Virus record (IMG/VR): IMGVR_UViG_3300009108_000005
Coordinates: 1 to 62,742 of that record
DNA length: 62,742 nt
DNA from: a virus
Strand: one strand, 5' to 3'
Of the stretch, positions 34,576 to 44,524 are shown one piece after another; positions within the stretch are counted from its first letter, which is position 1; every line of letters begins with the position of its first letter. The notes under the pieces are model-generated. The model was not told the origin of the DNA, ran no database searches, and saw nothing but the letters and a program-made list of their open reading frames with translations. The translations under genes and the position numbers were made by a program.

Positions 34576-37500
34576 ATGAGTAGAACAGTAGTAACAGGAA
34601 AAACATTTGCAACAAACCCAACTATTAAGGGAAATGCTACATTTACTGGAGTAGAAGGGTTATCTATACCTACTGGTTCAACTGCTGAACGCCCAACTAC
34701 TCCTTCTGAAGGTGTTATACGATATAACGCAACAACAGGTAAGTTTGAAGGATATTCAAAAGATCCTAATAATTCTACTCAATCAATTTGGGGATCTTTA
34801 GGAGGCGGAGCATTATTAGATTTAAGTGATATAGACGAATCAGGATTACAAGATGGTAATTTACTTAAATGGGATAGTGTTTTAACAAAATTTGTTCCTA
34901 CTGAAGGCACTCTTTTAGATACTATTAAAGTTTCAGGACAAACAGATTTAACAATACCTGAATCAGGTGATCTTGAAATGGTATCTGGTGCTGGCATTCA
35001 ATTAACAACCGATCCTACAAATGGAAAAATAACTATTGCTTCGACTACTCAAGCAAATTTATCAGTTGACACTTTTACTGCTGATGGGAATACAAAAGAA
35101 TTTGATTTATCAAGAGTTCCTACTCAGCCTGTTGATGTTCTTGTTCATGTTGATAGTTTATATCAAGCACCATCAACCTATACTATTGTAGGTACTAGTC
35201 CGGCAAAACTTGTATTTCCAGAAAATATACCAGTCAATTTAGAAATATCTGTTACTTTTCTTAATATGGATACAGTACAAACCATTGTGCAAGATGGTAG
35301 TATAACTCCTGCAAAATTGTCAGCAAGCACATATTACATAGATACTTTTTATGGAGATGCTTCAACAACGACATATACGTTATCACAATTAGCAAGTACA
35401 CCTAATCAATTATTAGTAACAGTAGATGGTGTAATTCAAACACCTGGAGCAGACAATGCTTATTCCGTAACAGGAACAACATTAACATTTACAAGTCCTC
35501 CGGCATATAATGCTCTTGTAAAAGTAAGATTTATGGGAGCAACATTTTCTACTGCTAGTTCAATATCACCAAATGCTGTTGGCATACCAGAAATGGATAT
35601 AGGTGGATCCGGAACAACAGGGCAAGTATTAGGATTAGGATCTTCAGGAGGTTTTATTTGGATATCTCCTTCATCAGCAGATTTTAAATATAATAACCAA
35701 ACATTTACAAATGCTTCTAGTGTAGAATTTAATGTTGCATCAGGATTTACTATGACAGAAACAAGTCCGGGTGTATTAAAAGTAGGATTTGGAGACTATC
35801 TTACTACAGTATCTGTTAGTGGTCAACCTACTATTTCTATAGATTCTACAAGGGAATTAGAATTTGTTGCAGGATCGGGTGTTAGTATAGTAACAGACAA
35901 TACTGTGGAAGATAAAAAATTAACTTGGTCTGTTGCAGTAGGATCCCTTACTGAACATGTTTTACCTTCTGTTACGTCTACATATGATATAGGATCTAGT
36001 TCTAAAATATGGGATACTGTATACACAAATACATTAGATTTAGGATCTATAAATTTAACAGATGATGCAGGAACTTTACAAGTACCATCAAGTATTAGGT
36101 TTGGTGGAGGAAATCCAATTACCTTAACTGCAACCTCCCAAGGATTAGAAGTAGAAAAAATAACGTTAGGAACTGCGGCTCAAATTACAGCAGGTGAAGA
36201 TGTAACATTAACAGTTACTAGTGGAAAATTAAATTTACCTGCGGCAAACGTCGGTATACAAGAATTGAATATAAGCAATAGTGGAACAGCAGGCCAGTTT
36301 TTAAGTACAACCGGTAGTTTATTACAATGGGTAACACCATTAACCGGAGTATCGGTTGGCACAGGGTTACAACTTCAAGGTGGCGGTTCTACTATAATAT
36401 CTACAGGAACAATAATATTAGATCCACAAGTAAGCCAAGATGCTCAACAAGGTGTTGTTGCATACGGATGGGGAAACCATGCTAGTGCAGGATATTTGGC
36501 AAATATAACAGCAGAAAATTTAACTAATTTAGCCGATGTTGAAACTGGTACATTAGGTATAGGAAATAATGATTGGTCGTTAGTTTGGGATAATTCTTCT
36601 GCAAAGTTTAAAATAAAGGATATGCGATCTGGTTGGAACATAGGTTCAGTTGCAGGATCTACATATTATGGAGAAGGTCGTGTAGGTATAGGTATAAGTG
36701 CTCCGACAGCATTACTTCATATAAACCAACAAGAATCAAATCCTTCGGATCCTTTAATTGTACAAGATGGTGCATATAGACCTTTATATATTCCTGCAGG
36801 TGGTATATTAACTACTCAAACAGGTATACATTTAGAAACAGATTATGCTAATATTACTTCTCCAACTGCTCCAACAACAGGCGGTATATTTTATTTTAAA
36901 AATGGTAACCCACATTTTGTTTCGAATACTATACCTGAACAAGCATTAACTGCAAGTGCCCTTCCTGTTTATAGTGATTCTGGATCGTTAGAAATTTTAT
37001 TAAATTCTGAAACATTAACAATAGCAGGTGGTACAGGTATCGATACAAGCGGAGCAGTTAATACATTAACAGTTGCAATTGATGCAACGGTTGTAACCCT
37101 TGATGATACCCAAACATTAACACTTAAAACATTAACAAGTCCTACTATTAATTCACCAATAATGGATACGGTCACAGTTAATACAAGTATTACCGGATCA
37201 GCAATAGATACAGACGGAACATTTGCGGCAAATAGTGATACTCTTGTTCCATCCCAAAAAGCAGTTAAAACATATGTAGATAGTTCCTGGGATTCACCTA
37301 CGTTTCATATTGATGCTGTTAATAATAGAGTAGGTATAGGAACAGCAACACCAGGAGTACTGTTAGATGTTGATGGTGGTGATGTTAATATAACAAAAAC
37401 TACAGATTTAGATATAATAATGGAAAACACCGGAGATGATACTGCTGAAAGAACTGTTCAAATGCAGTTTAAACATGATGCCGGAGTGGGAGCATACATA

Positions 37501-37845
37501 AAAGCAATTCGTTCTATTAGTTTAGCAGATAGTATGGATTTAGTATTTGGTACACAACATAATTTAGGAAATGTTGCAGATAAATTTAAAATTGACAGAG
37601 ATGGGCATTTTCACATGTATGCAGGCGATATAACAACTACAGGTGATCTTAGTTGCCAAGACATAACATGCAATGACATTAGTACTGCTGACTTAATAAT
37701 GAGTAATGATAAACCAGATAGATCTGGTAACGAAGTAGACGGAACTAAAGGTTCGTGGGTTATGCAAGAAGGTGAGGAAAGTATGTACTTAATAAATAGA
37801 AATAATGGGAAGCGATATAAAATAATGCTAGAGGAAGTACAATGA
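34576..37845 (+). CDS. Tail fibre protein with modular repeats
   Basis: 1089 residues. The N-terminus has the SIPTGSTAERP...GVIRYN...KFEGY element common in marine phage fibres. Two or more DTF.GDG...Y.L...VDGVIQTPG units (~170 and ~260), a VSGQPTISI unit, and trimeric-fibre elements (GEGRVGIGISAPTALLHI; NRVGIGTATPGVLLDVDGG) follow. The last ~65 residues (CNDISTADLIMSNDKPDRSG to the end) recur as the separate protein at 44525. The Asn-Lys-rich end may be a fold or attachment tag. It is coupled to the next gene by an ATGA overlap. Confidence 0.75.
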   Translation: MSRTVVTGKTFATNPTIKGNATFTGVEGLSIPTGSTAERPTTPSEGVIRYNATTGKFEGYSKDPNNSTQSIWGSLGGGALLDLSDIDESGLQDGNLLKWDSVLTKFVPTEGTLLDTIKVSGQTDLTIPESGDLEMVSGAGIQLTTDPTNGKITIASTTQANLSVDTFTADGNTKEFDLSRVPTQPVDVLVHVDSLYQAPSTYTIVGTSPAKLVFPENIPVNLEISVTFLNMDTVQTIVQDGSITPAKLSASTYYIDTFYGDASTTTYTLSQLASTPNQLLVTVDGVIQTPGADNAYSVTGTTLTFTSPPAYNALVKVRFMGATFSTASSISPNAVGIPEMDIGGSGTTGQVLGLGSSGGFIWISPSSADFKYNNQTFTNASSVEFNVASGFTMTETSPGVLKVGFGDYLTTVSVSGQPTISIDSTRELEFVAGSGVSIVTDNTVEDKKLTWSVAVGSLTEHVLPSVTSTYDIGSSSKIWDTVYTNTLDLGSINLTDDAGTLQVPSSIRFGGGNPITLTATSQGLEVEKITLGTAAQITAGEDVTLTVTSGKLNLPAANVGIQELNISNSGTAGQFLSTTGSLLQWVTPLTGVSVGTGLQLQGGGSTIISTGTIILDPQVSQDAQQGVVAYGWGNHASAGYLANITAENLTNLADVETGTLGIGNNDWSLVWDNSSAKFKIKDMRSGWNIGSVAGSTYYGEGRVGIGISAPTALLHINQQESNPSDPLIVQDGAYRPLYIPAGGILTTQTGIHLETDYANITSPTAPTTGGIFYFKNGNPHFVSNTIPEQALTASALPVYSDSGSLEILLNSETLTIAGGTGIDTSGAVNTLTVAIDATVVTLDDTQTLTLKTLTSPTINSPIMDTVTVNTSITGSAIDTDGTFAANSDTLVPSQKAVKTYVDSSWDSPTFHIDAVNNRVGIGTATPGVLLDVDGGDVNITKTTDLDIIMENTGDDTAERTVQMQFKHDAGVGAYIKAIRSISLADSMDLVFGTQHNLGNVADKFKIDRDGHFHMYAGDITTTGDLSCQDITCNDISTADLIMSNDKPDRSGNEVDGTKGSWVMQEGEESMYLINRNNGKRYKIMLEEVQ
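37640..37842 (+). repeat. Fibre C-terminal module, copy 1 (second copy at 44620-44806)
   Basis: About 190 bp encoding a CNDxSTADxIMSNDKP, DGTKGSWV and KxYK(I/L) module at the end of the fibre gene is repeated in direct orientation 7 kb downstream in the 94-residue gene. DNA identity looks like roughly three quarters. The two copies bracket the adhesin/modification genes. Confidence 0.7.
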
Positions 37846-38987
37846 CAATTTATTCTCGATCAAGAGGAAGAACCGAACAAGGAATACCCGCTACATCAGA
37901 AGAAGCAAGAGGTGGCCTTTTAATGGCAGGTGATGCCGCTGAAGGTGCTTACTGGCAATATCCAGGTAGTCCGGGGTCTGCATTAGCATCAGGTTGGAGA
38001 TATAGATCTATATATACACATGGTTATTTGGCGGCAGGCTATAAAGGATCTAATGCATGGCGGGCTGTAAATAAAACCTGGCATCAAACAGATACTACCC
38101 TTTATTGTGGGGAACAATTAGATAGAGAAGGATCTTATTTGTCAGGCACATATAGCGATCATAATGGATATCTAGAAAATAATGGTCATACTACTGCCGG
38201 TACAAATTTATCTAGTTACAGTCTCGCAAATGGACAAACAAGAAAGATAACTACAACAGGTGGTTTTTCTTCTAGTGGTGTTTCATACGGATACGTAGGT
38301 TACAATCCGTTAACTGAAGGAATTAGTTATGGTACTAGTGGTTATGGCAATCACGTAGGTGGCTGGAATTTTAGTACTAGTGTTCATGATTGTGCTACTG
38401 CTTCCGGAATAAAAACACAAGAAGGATTATGGGCAGGAGGTACACACGGTACAACTTCTCATTCTTTACATTTTGCTTCAGAAGTTATGTATACTGCCGC
38501 TACTGCTTCGTCATCAGGATTAGGTACAGGTTGCCAAGGTGAAGATGTGGGTTGGTTAATGAATGCGGGAAATAACAAATATTCTTATAATTGGTCTAAT
38601 AGATCAATGGGATCAGGCGGTACTTGGACCTATGGAACAGATGGACAATGTAAAGCAATATCCTCTAAACACGGGCATCATTATGTAGGTACTGGTACTA
38701 ATGTTACAAGCGGACAAGATAAGTTTGCTGATAGTAATGGAGCAGTTTTATCGTCTCCAGGTAAAAATCATTCTAATGGTGAAGAAAATCAAGAAGATGG
38801 CCAAGATTGGGGTTATACAATGGGCGATTATAATGGCCAACAAAATAACTGGACTGTAAAATATGTATATTCGACTGATGCTCAAACAACAATGGGAGCC
38901 GCATGTATGCCTAAAGGACATTATGGACAATCATCAGGATTTTGTAGTACAGGTGCCGCATCTGTTTGTGACGTAGGGGTAAGTTAA
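37842..38987 (+). CDS. Gly/Ser/Tyr-rich probable tail-tip adhesin
   Basis: 381 residues, rich in Gly, Ser, Tyr, Trp and His, with a low-complexity glycine-rich character resembling tip adhesins such as gp38 of T-even phages, although no direct family match is claimed. Aromatic segments include GWRYRSIYTHGYLAAGYKGS and WHQTDTTLYCGEQLD near the N-terminus; six Cys are scattered, with three near the C-terminus. It follows directly after the modular fibre (ATGA overlap), the slot usually held by a receptor-binding or fibre-assembly protein. Probably sits at the distal end and contacts the host. Confidence 0.55.
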   Translation: MTIYSRSRGRTEQGIPATSEEARGGLLMAGDAAEGAYWQYPGSPGSALASGWRYRSIYTHGYLAAGYKGSNAWRAVNKTWHQTDTTLYCGEQLDREGSYLSGTYSDHNGYLENNGHTTAGTNLSSYSLANGQTRKITTTGGFSSSGVSYGYVGYNPLTEGISYGTSGYGNHVGGWNFSTSVHDCATASGIKTQEGLWAGGTHGTTSHSLHFASEVMYTAATASSSGLGTGCQGEDVGWLMNAGNNKYSYNWSNRSMGSGGTWTYGTDGQCKAISSKHGHHYVGTGTNVTSGQDKFADSNGAVLSSPGKNHSNGEENQEDGQDWGYTMGDYNGQQNNWTVKYVYSTDAQTTMGAACMPKGHYGQSSGFCSTGAASVCDVGVS

Positions 38988-39997
38988 TGCCAGCACATAA
39001 CCTGACAAAAACAACACCAATGGATTTTGATCCAGTTGTAACTGAACCAACTCCAGTAACGGGTCCGACAGTTCCTGACGCAAAATTAAGATATATTATA
39101 ATTCCTGAAGAAGATATTAAGGCATATATTACAGGTGGTGAATTTCAAGATAAAAATTTTAAATGTGAGTCGAAATATAATTTATTAGGTTTATCTGCGG
39201 TAGAAATAAGTGATTCTCTTTTAGAAACAATTAGACCACAACTAGGTAGATCGTTTGAAGAAATAACAAAAGATGAATTCTATTTTGGTACTGTACATTT
39301 TGCCGAAATACGAGATACTGTTAAAGTTCTTAAAACTGGTGATGGAGTAATTTGGGATTGGACTCCTGCTATACCTGATGAACATTGGAAACAAGCAATA
39401 GACTTTACTCAAGAGATGAAAGATTTTACATTATCTTTTATGAAAAAATATGCAAAAGAAATTATAGAAAATGAATATAGTAAGAAATTAAAATTTATTA
39501 AAAATGTATCTGAATTAGAAGCGGCAACTTGGGAAATACAAAAACATGAAGCAAGAGAATTTTTAACGTATGGTGAAGATGATCCTGCTCACGTAACTCC
39601 GTTTTTAGATTATATTGCAACAGAAAGAAGTTTTGATAAAACAACTTTGTCAAATAAAATATTAGAAAAAGCAGAAGAATATCAAGATAGACTTTCTACT
39701 ATGCTAGTTAAGTCTCAAAAAATATTAAAAAAAGTAGAAGTATGCACAACAATATGGGATTTAAATATTGTATATGAAGATTATTTTGGTATAATGATGC
39801 CTACCGAACAGGCAGAAACATTAAAACGGGTAGACCCAGGTATAAAAGAAGATGGTGAAATAGACTATAATAGAAAAGGAAACCGAATGGCCTTCTTTAA
39901 TACAGATACAAATGAAAAAACAACAGAAGATGATCCAAAGGCAAAATGGTTACCTGATCCTATTAATCCTTATATAGGCAACAAATTAAACTTTTAA
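38987..39997 (+). CDS. Conserved hypothetical protein of the fibre operon
   Basis: 336 residues, soluble and charged, unlike the beta-rich fibres around it. A Pro/Thr-rich leader (1-35) precedes a mixed region (KLRYIIIPEEDIKAYI), then long helices (~140-270) with many Lys and Glu. No transmembrane segment or Cys cluster was seen. It is coupled to both neighbours by TAATG overlaps. The change from fibre to helical composition suggests an assembly factor or chaperone for the adhesins, or the start of the modification cassette. Not recognised. Confidence 0.5.
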   Translation: MPAHNLTKTTPMDFDPVVTEPTPVTGPTVPDAKLRYIIIPEEDIKAYITGGEFQDKNFKCESKYNLLGLSAVEISDSLLETIRPQLGRSFEEITKDEFYFGTVHFAEIRDTVKVLKTGDGVIWDWTPAIPDEHWKQAIDFTQEMKDFTLSFMKKYAKEIIENEYSKKLKFIKNVSELEAATWEIQKHEAREFLTYGEDDPAHVTPFLDYIATERSFDKTTLSNKILEKAEEYQDRLSTMLVKSQKILKKVEVCTTIWDLNIVYEDYFGIMMPTEQAETLKRVDPGIKEDGEIDYNRKGNRMAFFNTDTNEKTTEDDPKAKWLPDPINPYIGNKLNF

Positions 39998-41340
39998 TGT
40001 TTAAAAAAGTAACAGAAAAATTATACGAACTTCAAAAAAACTCTAAATGCACACCCCAACCATGCCAATCATGTTTAAAAAATCCTTGTTGCAAAGATCC
40101 TGGATATGCGACGTTAGAAAATGTAGAAAACATATATTTAAAATACGTAAATAATGAACTAGTAAGAGAAGATGACATAAAATTTAAAACTGGCTTAACA
40201 TTTAAAGAATTTATACAAGAATATTTTAATATTAAAACACATGATACAATAGAAAATTTTTGTATATTTTTTCCTAAAACATTAGGCAAATTTGGTTGTG
40301 TTTTTAACAAAAGAAAAATTATTAATAATAAAGATAATTTTAAAAATTGTTTATTATGGGACGAAGAAAGATTTAATAAAAATACTGCATTTCCGTTAGG
40401 ATGTATTAATAACGGTAGTTCAGATAAAGATCGAGAAGATTTATTTTCAATTTATAATAAAATTTTTAATAATAGTTTTGGACGACTTATGGAACAAACA
40501 AATAATTTACCAGATATGCTACACAATAAAACAGATATTGTAAGTAGCGATGTAACAAATATAAAAGTAGACACTTGGGTAAGAGACCATTTAAGTTTTT
40601 CGCCCGAAGAAGAAAAAGTATTAGAAACAGCCCTTCAATTTGATAATGGGCAGTCTAATTATTCTTCTATTAATTTTGTGCAAAAAACAGGAATAACTCC
40701 TTACAAAAAAATTCATCAATCATTTATGGAGTTAGAAACACGATATCATGCATATAAATCTATTGTAAGAAATTTACGAGAAGCAGAAGTTCGTGTAAAA
40801 ATAATTGAACGAGACATTAAAAAAGAACCGGATCAGTTAGAAAAAGAATTGATGGTTATTAAGCTCGAAGACTTAATGTACGACATAACTGTTTTTAAAC
40901 GAAAAATGAGTCAATGTGAACGCGAACTTAGAACATATTTAGAGCTTTTAGAAAAAACAAAAGAAAAAAACTTAGACGAATATTTAAAAGAAGACGACAC
41001 AGAAGAACGAAAATATTGGATGGCTAGAATGCAAAAGCAGGCGGCAATGGATATTATAGCATATGGTCGGGTAGGTTCGGGTAATATGGATTCTATCTTA
41101 TTAATGCCAGAAGAAGATCAATTAGAAACATTAAGAGGTGCATTACATTTTTCTGGTTTGTTAACTAATACAATAGGACAGATTAATAAACAAGTTGAAG
41201 GCCAGATTAATTCTGAAAAAGCACTCGAAGGATTACAAATGCCACTATTAACTGATAGTAAAAAATTATTTGAAATAAAATTAGATGAAGAAAATATTCA
41301 GCATACCGATCAATCCAAAATTGACGGAACCACAATTTAA
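39997..41340 (+). CDS. Cys-cluster (YkgJ-like) protein with coiled-coil C-terminal half
   Basis: 447 residues. The N-terminal ~120 residues hold a cysteine cluster (C18, C23, C26, C31, C32, then C and GC positions near 88-115) arranged like the YkgJ/zinc-or-iron-chelating domain group, which also occurs in flagellin lysine methylase FliB. Residues ~220-340 are strongly helical and probably coiled coil. The final ~110 residues contain ARMQKQAAMDIIAYGRVG, a conserved marine-phage segment. The next gene starts 56 nt before its stop. Likely metal binding; its place before a U32/methyltransferase fusion suggests a protein-modifying role. Confidence 0.55.
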   Translation: MFKKVTEKLYELQKNSKCTPQPCQSCLKNPCCKDPGYATLENVENIYLKYVNNELVREDDIKFKTGLTFKEFIQEYFNIKTHDTIENFCIFFPKTLGKFGCVFNKRKIINNKDNFKNCLLWDEERFNKNTAFPLGCINNGSSDKDREDLFSIYNKIFNNSFGRLMEQTNNLPDMLHNKTDIVSSDVTNIKVDTWVRDHLSFSPEEEKVLETALQFDNGQSNYSSINFVQKTGITPYKKIHQSFMELETRYHAYKSIVRNLREAEVRVKIIERDIKKEPDQLEKELMVIKLEDLMYDITVFKRKMSQCERELRTYLELLEKTKEKNLDEYLKEDDTEERKYWMARMQKQAAMDIIAYGRVGSGNMDSILLMPEEDQLETLRGALHFSGLLTNTIGQINKQVEGQINSEKALEGLQMPLLTDSKKLFEIKLDEENIQHTDQSKIDGTTI

Positions 41341-42928
41341 TGATTTTTTAGGCTTTTTACATACCTATAAAGATTATATATATGATCTTTATTTTACTAG
41401 TAGAATGCCACCTTTTGTTCAAGATGCAATGGGCGATGTGTTTAATGGTCCACCAGATCATTTATCTATATTAGACAATGCTATAAACGTATCAAAAGAT
41501 ACAGGTATTCAACTTTCTGCAACATTTAATAATACTTTAGTTCGACCATCACAAAATAATTTAGATTTATTTTTACAAAATTTTAAACAACTTTATGATA
41601 CCGGAGTTGTTCGAAGTGCAACGATTCCACATACTCATTGGGTTGCAACAAAACAAATACAATCAGCATTTCCTGAATTAGAAATTAAAAACACAATATT
41701 ACGGAATGTAACCGAACCACGAGAAGTAGTTGCTTTAGGTGAAGCAGGATTTAACTATGTTAATTTAGATCGTGATCTAATGCGAGACCATGACAAATTA
41801 AAAGATATGAAACGTGCTAAAGAACATGCTGGAGTCAAGTTATCATTGTTAGCAAACGAAGGATGCATAGGTAATTGTCCTATGATGGATGAACATTATG
41901 AATTTAATAATTCTAGAACAAACGAAGCTCAGTATTTTAATGATCCTATGTCTAGAGTATCGTGTGATAAATGGGACCAAGAAGATATGGCTGTTCCTTT
42001 AAAATCCGCTAACTTTCCTCCATGGAAAGAAGATTGGGATGAATTATTAGAATATGTTGATGTTATTAAAATGCATGGAAGAGAAAATACTTCTAGATTA
42101 AATGAAACCATGCATATTATAAAAAATTATGCCGAAGATAAGGAAATATTATTTGATACATTTAATGAATTTATAGATGAAACAAATTTAGTAGATGCTC
42201 CTATAAACATATGGCGTGAAAAAATAAAAACTTGTAAGTTTGAATGTTGGGATTGTCATTATTGTGATAAAGTGTATGACAAAAAAAGTGTAATAAAAGG
42301 TAATGATAAAATAAAATATGTAACAAAAGAATTGGTAGATTCTGTTAATAAGGATATCATAGTAGAGATTGACGGATTATCTTCTCAAAAAATTGTTAAT
42401 TTACTTAATAGTTTAGGTAGTATTTCTACAAATTATTTAGAAATTGGATCGTATTTAGGATTAAGCACATGTGCAGTATTGAAAGATAATAATATTAATG
42501 CATTTTGTGTAGATACATGGAAAGAAGATTTACAACCATTAACACAAGAATTAATTTTACCTCCTAATTCTAAAGAAGAATTTATTAAAAATGTAAAACA
42601 GTTTAAGGGGAATAATTCTGTAACAGCATATGAATGTGATTTATTTGATACAAATTTAAAAGACATTAAAAATATTGATTTGTTTTTTTACGATGGGCCA
42701 CACGAAAGTGAAACAATAGAAAAAGCAATAATGTATTATAAAGATTGTTTTGCAGACGAATGTATTTGTATTTTTGATGACGCAAATTTTCCTAATGTTG
42801 TTATAGGAGCAATGAAAGGATTAGAACAAATAGATCATGAGCTTATTTTTCATAAAAAAGTATTAAACACAATAGAAAATCCTACACAATGGTGGAATGG
42901 TATATACGTTACGGTAATTAAAAAATGA
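41285..42928 (+). CDS. U32-like Fe-S protein fused to SAM methyltransferase
   Basis: 547 residues. Residues 1-330 resemble the peptidase U32 family (FSIPINPKL at the start, YFTSRMPPF, GFNYVNLDRDL, LLANEGCIGNCP). Cys candidates for an iron-sulfur cluster are C194, C198, C227 and the knot C317/C321/C324/C327. Known U32 members UbiU/V, RlhA and TrhP perform oxygen-independent hydroxylation. Residues ~370-547 are a class I methyltransferase (YLEIGSYLGLST, FCVDTW, IDLFFYDGPHESET, CIFDD). A single protein could thus hydroxylate and then methylate one target. Target unknown; the fibre neighbours are candidates. Confidence 0.65.
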   Translation: MKKIFSIPINPKLTEPQFNDFLGFLHTYKDYIYDLYFTSRMPPFVQDAMGDVFNGPPDHLSILDNAINVSKDTGIQLSATFNNTLVRPSQNNLDLFLQNFKQLYDTGVVRSATIPHTHWVATKQIQSAFPELEIKNTILRNVTEPREVVALGEAGFNYVNLDRDLMRDHDKLKDMKRAKEHAGVKLSLLANEGCIGNCPMMDEHYEFNNSRTNEAQYFNDPMSRVSCDKWDQEDMAVPLKSANFPPWKEDWDELLEYVDVIKMHGRENTSRLNETMHIIKNYAEDKEILFDTFNEFIDETNLVDAPINIWREKIKTCKFECWDCHYCDKVYDKKSVIKGNDKIKYVTKELVDSVNKDIIVEIDGLSSQKIVNLLNSLGSISTNYLEIGSYLGLSTCAVLKDNNINAFCVDTWKEDLQPLTQELILPPNSKEEFIKNVKQFKGNNSVTAYECDLFDTNLKDIKNIDLFFYDGPHESETIEKAIMYYKDCFADECICIFDDANFPNVVIGAMKGLEQIDHELIFHKKVLNTIENPTQWWNGIYVTVIKK

Positions 42929-43653
42929 AAATATTTCATAAAACTTTTCAAGATAAAATTTTAACTTTTTTTGAAGCGACCGATTCGTTTACTGATAATT
43001 TTAGTAATTCTCTTCTTTCTATGATAAATCAAAGTGGTGCCAAGGCTAATAATATGTTGGTAGGAGAAATAGAAAATGAATATATTATTAATCATGGGGT
43101 ATTAGATGAATTTTATTTAGACACGTTTAATCAAATTATACATGCTCATATAGAACACGATTTGAATAATAGAATGGGCAAGTTTAAAAAAATTGAAAAG
43201 AATGATGTACTAATTCGATCATCATGGCTAAATGTAATGAGGAAAAATGAATTTAATCCTCTTCACATACACGAAGCAAATGATTTTAATTTTATATATT
43301 TTCTTAATGATTTTGATTCTGCTTTAGAAACCTCATTCGGTCGAAATTTGAAATCACGATTTTTTAATATGAAAACCCAAGAGATCACCAATAATGCATC
43401 TTATAAGGGATGTCATGTTATAATAAAAGATCAAGAATTAATGAATATAATACCACAGAAAAATTTTGGTATGATTTATGATTTTGATTTATTGCATCAA
43501 GTATATCCATTCCAGGAAAATGAAAAAAGATTAACATTTGTAATGAATATTGTTGTTAATAAAGGAACTGAAAGCGAATGGGACGCCGAGAAATTTAAGT
43601 GGGAATACACCCATATCCCACATGAAAAAACTGATGCTAGAAATAATATTTAA
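42925..43653 (+). CDS. 2OG-Fe(II) oxygenase-like protein
   Basis: 242 residues. Candidate iron ligands are in LHIHEAND (H114, H116/E117) and LLHQVYPF (H191), with R202 in KRLTFVMNI for 2-oxoglutarate. The overall plan is like the two oxygenases at 11441-12947, but the sequence is distant and the SGAIYL strand is replaced by FNFIYFLND. It overlaps the U32/methyltransferase gene by ATGA, so both are likely made together and may act on the same substrate. The C-terminal ~30 residues are Trp/His/Lys-rich. The substrate is unknown. Confidence 0.6.
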   Translation: MKIFHKTFQDKILTFFEATDSFTDNFSNSLLSMINQSGAKANNMLVGEIENEYIINHGVLDEFYLDTFNQIIHAHIEHDLNNRMGKFKKIEKNDVLIRSSWLNVMRKNEFNPLHIHEANDFNFIYFLNDFDSALETSFGRNLKSRFFNMKTQEITNNASYKGCHVIIKDQELMNIIPQKNFGMIYDFDLLHQVYPFQENEKRLTFVMNIVVNKGTESEWDAEKFKWEYTHIPHEKTDARNNI

Positions 43654-44503
43654 TAATCAATGGTACGTATTGTACCTTGCAGGCATTATGGTTACATCTG
43701 CGTATGTGCAACGCAATGGGTATATATATCCTGTGCTAAATCTTCTAAGCAAATATATAAAATCAAATAGATTATTTGTTGTTATAGTTAGTGCTTTATG
43801 TGGTGTGCTACCTATACCTGGAAGGGTATCTGTATCTGCTGGTATTTTAGATACAATGGCACCTAAAGATTCTAGACGCAAATGGTATGGCATTATAGAT
43901 TATCTTAGTACACATCATTATTACTTGTGGTCTCCGTTTGAAAAATCTGTTATTATACCTATGGCAGTTTTAGGGTTAACATATGTAGAATTTATGTATG
44001 TGATGGGGCCTCTTGCAATGATTGCTATAGTTCTTCCATTGTTTTTAGTATTTTATTTTTTAAAAGAACAAGATGTAATCTGGATTAATCCTAAACAAAA
44101 AGAAGTTACAGTAGAATGGGTTAATTGGAAACTATTAATAGCATTATTTTTGGTTATTGTTTTAGGTAATTATATTAAATCTTATACAAATGAAATTAAA
44201 GCATATATTGAAAATAATGATTGGTCACTTGTAACAGGTGCTTGGATAGGATTTGCTGGTAGTTTTTTATTAGGATCTTCTGCAAGGTTTGCGGCATTTA
44301 CTGCTATTCTTACAAGTATATTCGGTGTTCAATACCTTCCTATGTTTTTCGCTATAGATTATGCAGGCTATATGCTAAGTCCTGTTCATAAATGTTTCAT
44401 TATAGGTAAAATGTATTTTAAAACTCCCTTAGTAACATATTATACTTTTGTTGTTTTTCTTTGCTCAGTTATTATTGCAGTTTCTTTTCTTCTTATTCGC
44501 TAA
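43622..44503 (+). CDS. Multi-pass membrane protein, DUF401-like
   Basis: About 293 residues from MKKLML (a longer alternative-start frame begins at 43550 within the previous gene). Eight or so hydrophobic segments run through the protein. GRVSVSAGILDTMAP and STHHYYLWSPFEKSVIIP match the DUF401 family of bacterial/archaeal integral membrane proteins. No ribosome site is obvious; the start lies 32 nt inside the oxygenase gene, so coupling is expected. A transporter-like inner membrane protein within a tail-fibre operon is unusual; it could change the host envelope, anchor the modifying enzymes or be imported cargo. Confidence 0.65.
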   Translation: MKKLMLEIIFNNQWYVLYLAGIMVTSAYVQRNGYIYPVLNLLSKYIKSNRLFVVIVSALCGVLPIPGRVSVSAGILDTMAPKDSRRKWYGIIDYLSTHHYYLWSPFEKSVIIPMAVLGLTYVEFMYVMGPLAMIAIVLPLFLVFYFLKEQDVIWINPKQKEVTVEWVNWKLLIALFLVIVLGNYIKSYTNEIKAYIENNDWSLVTGAWIGFAGSFLLGSSARFAAFTAILTSIFGVQYLPMFFAIDYAGYMLSPVHKCFIIGKMYFKTPLVTYYTFVVFLCSVIIAVSFLLIR

Positions 44504-44524
44504 ATATTTTATAGGAAAAAAATA

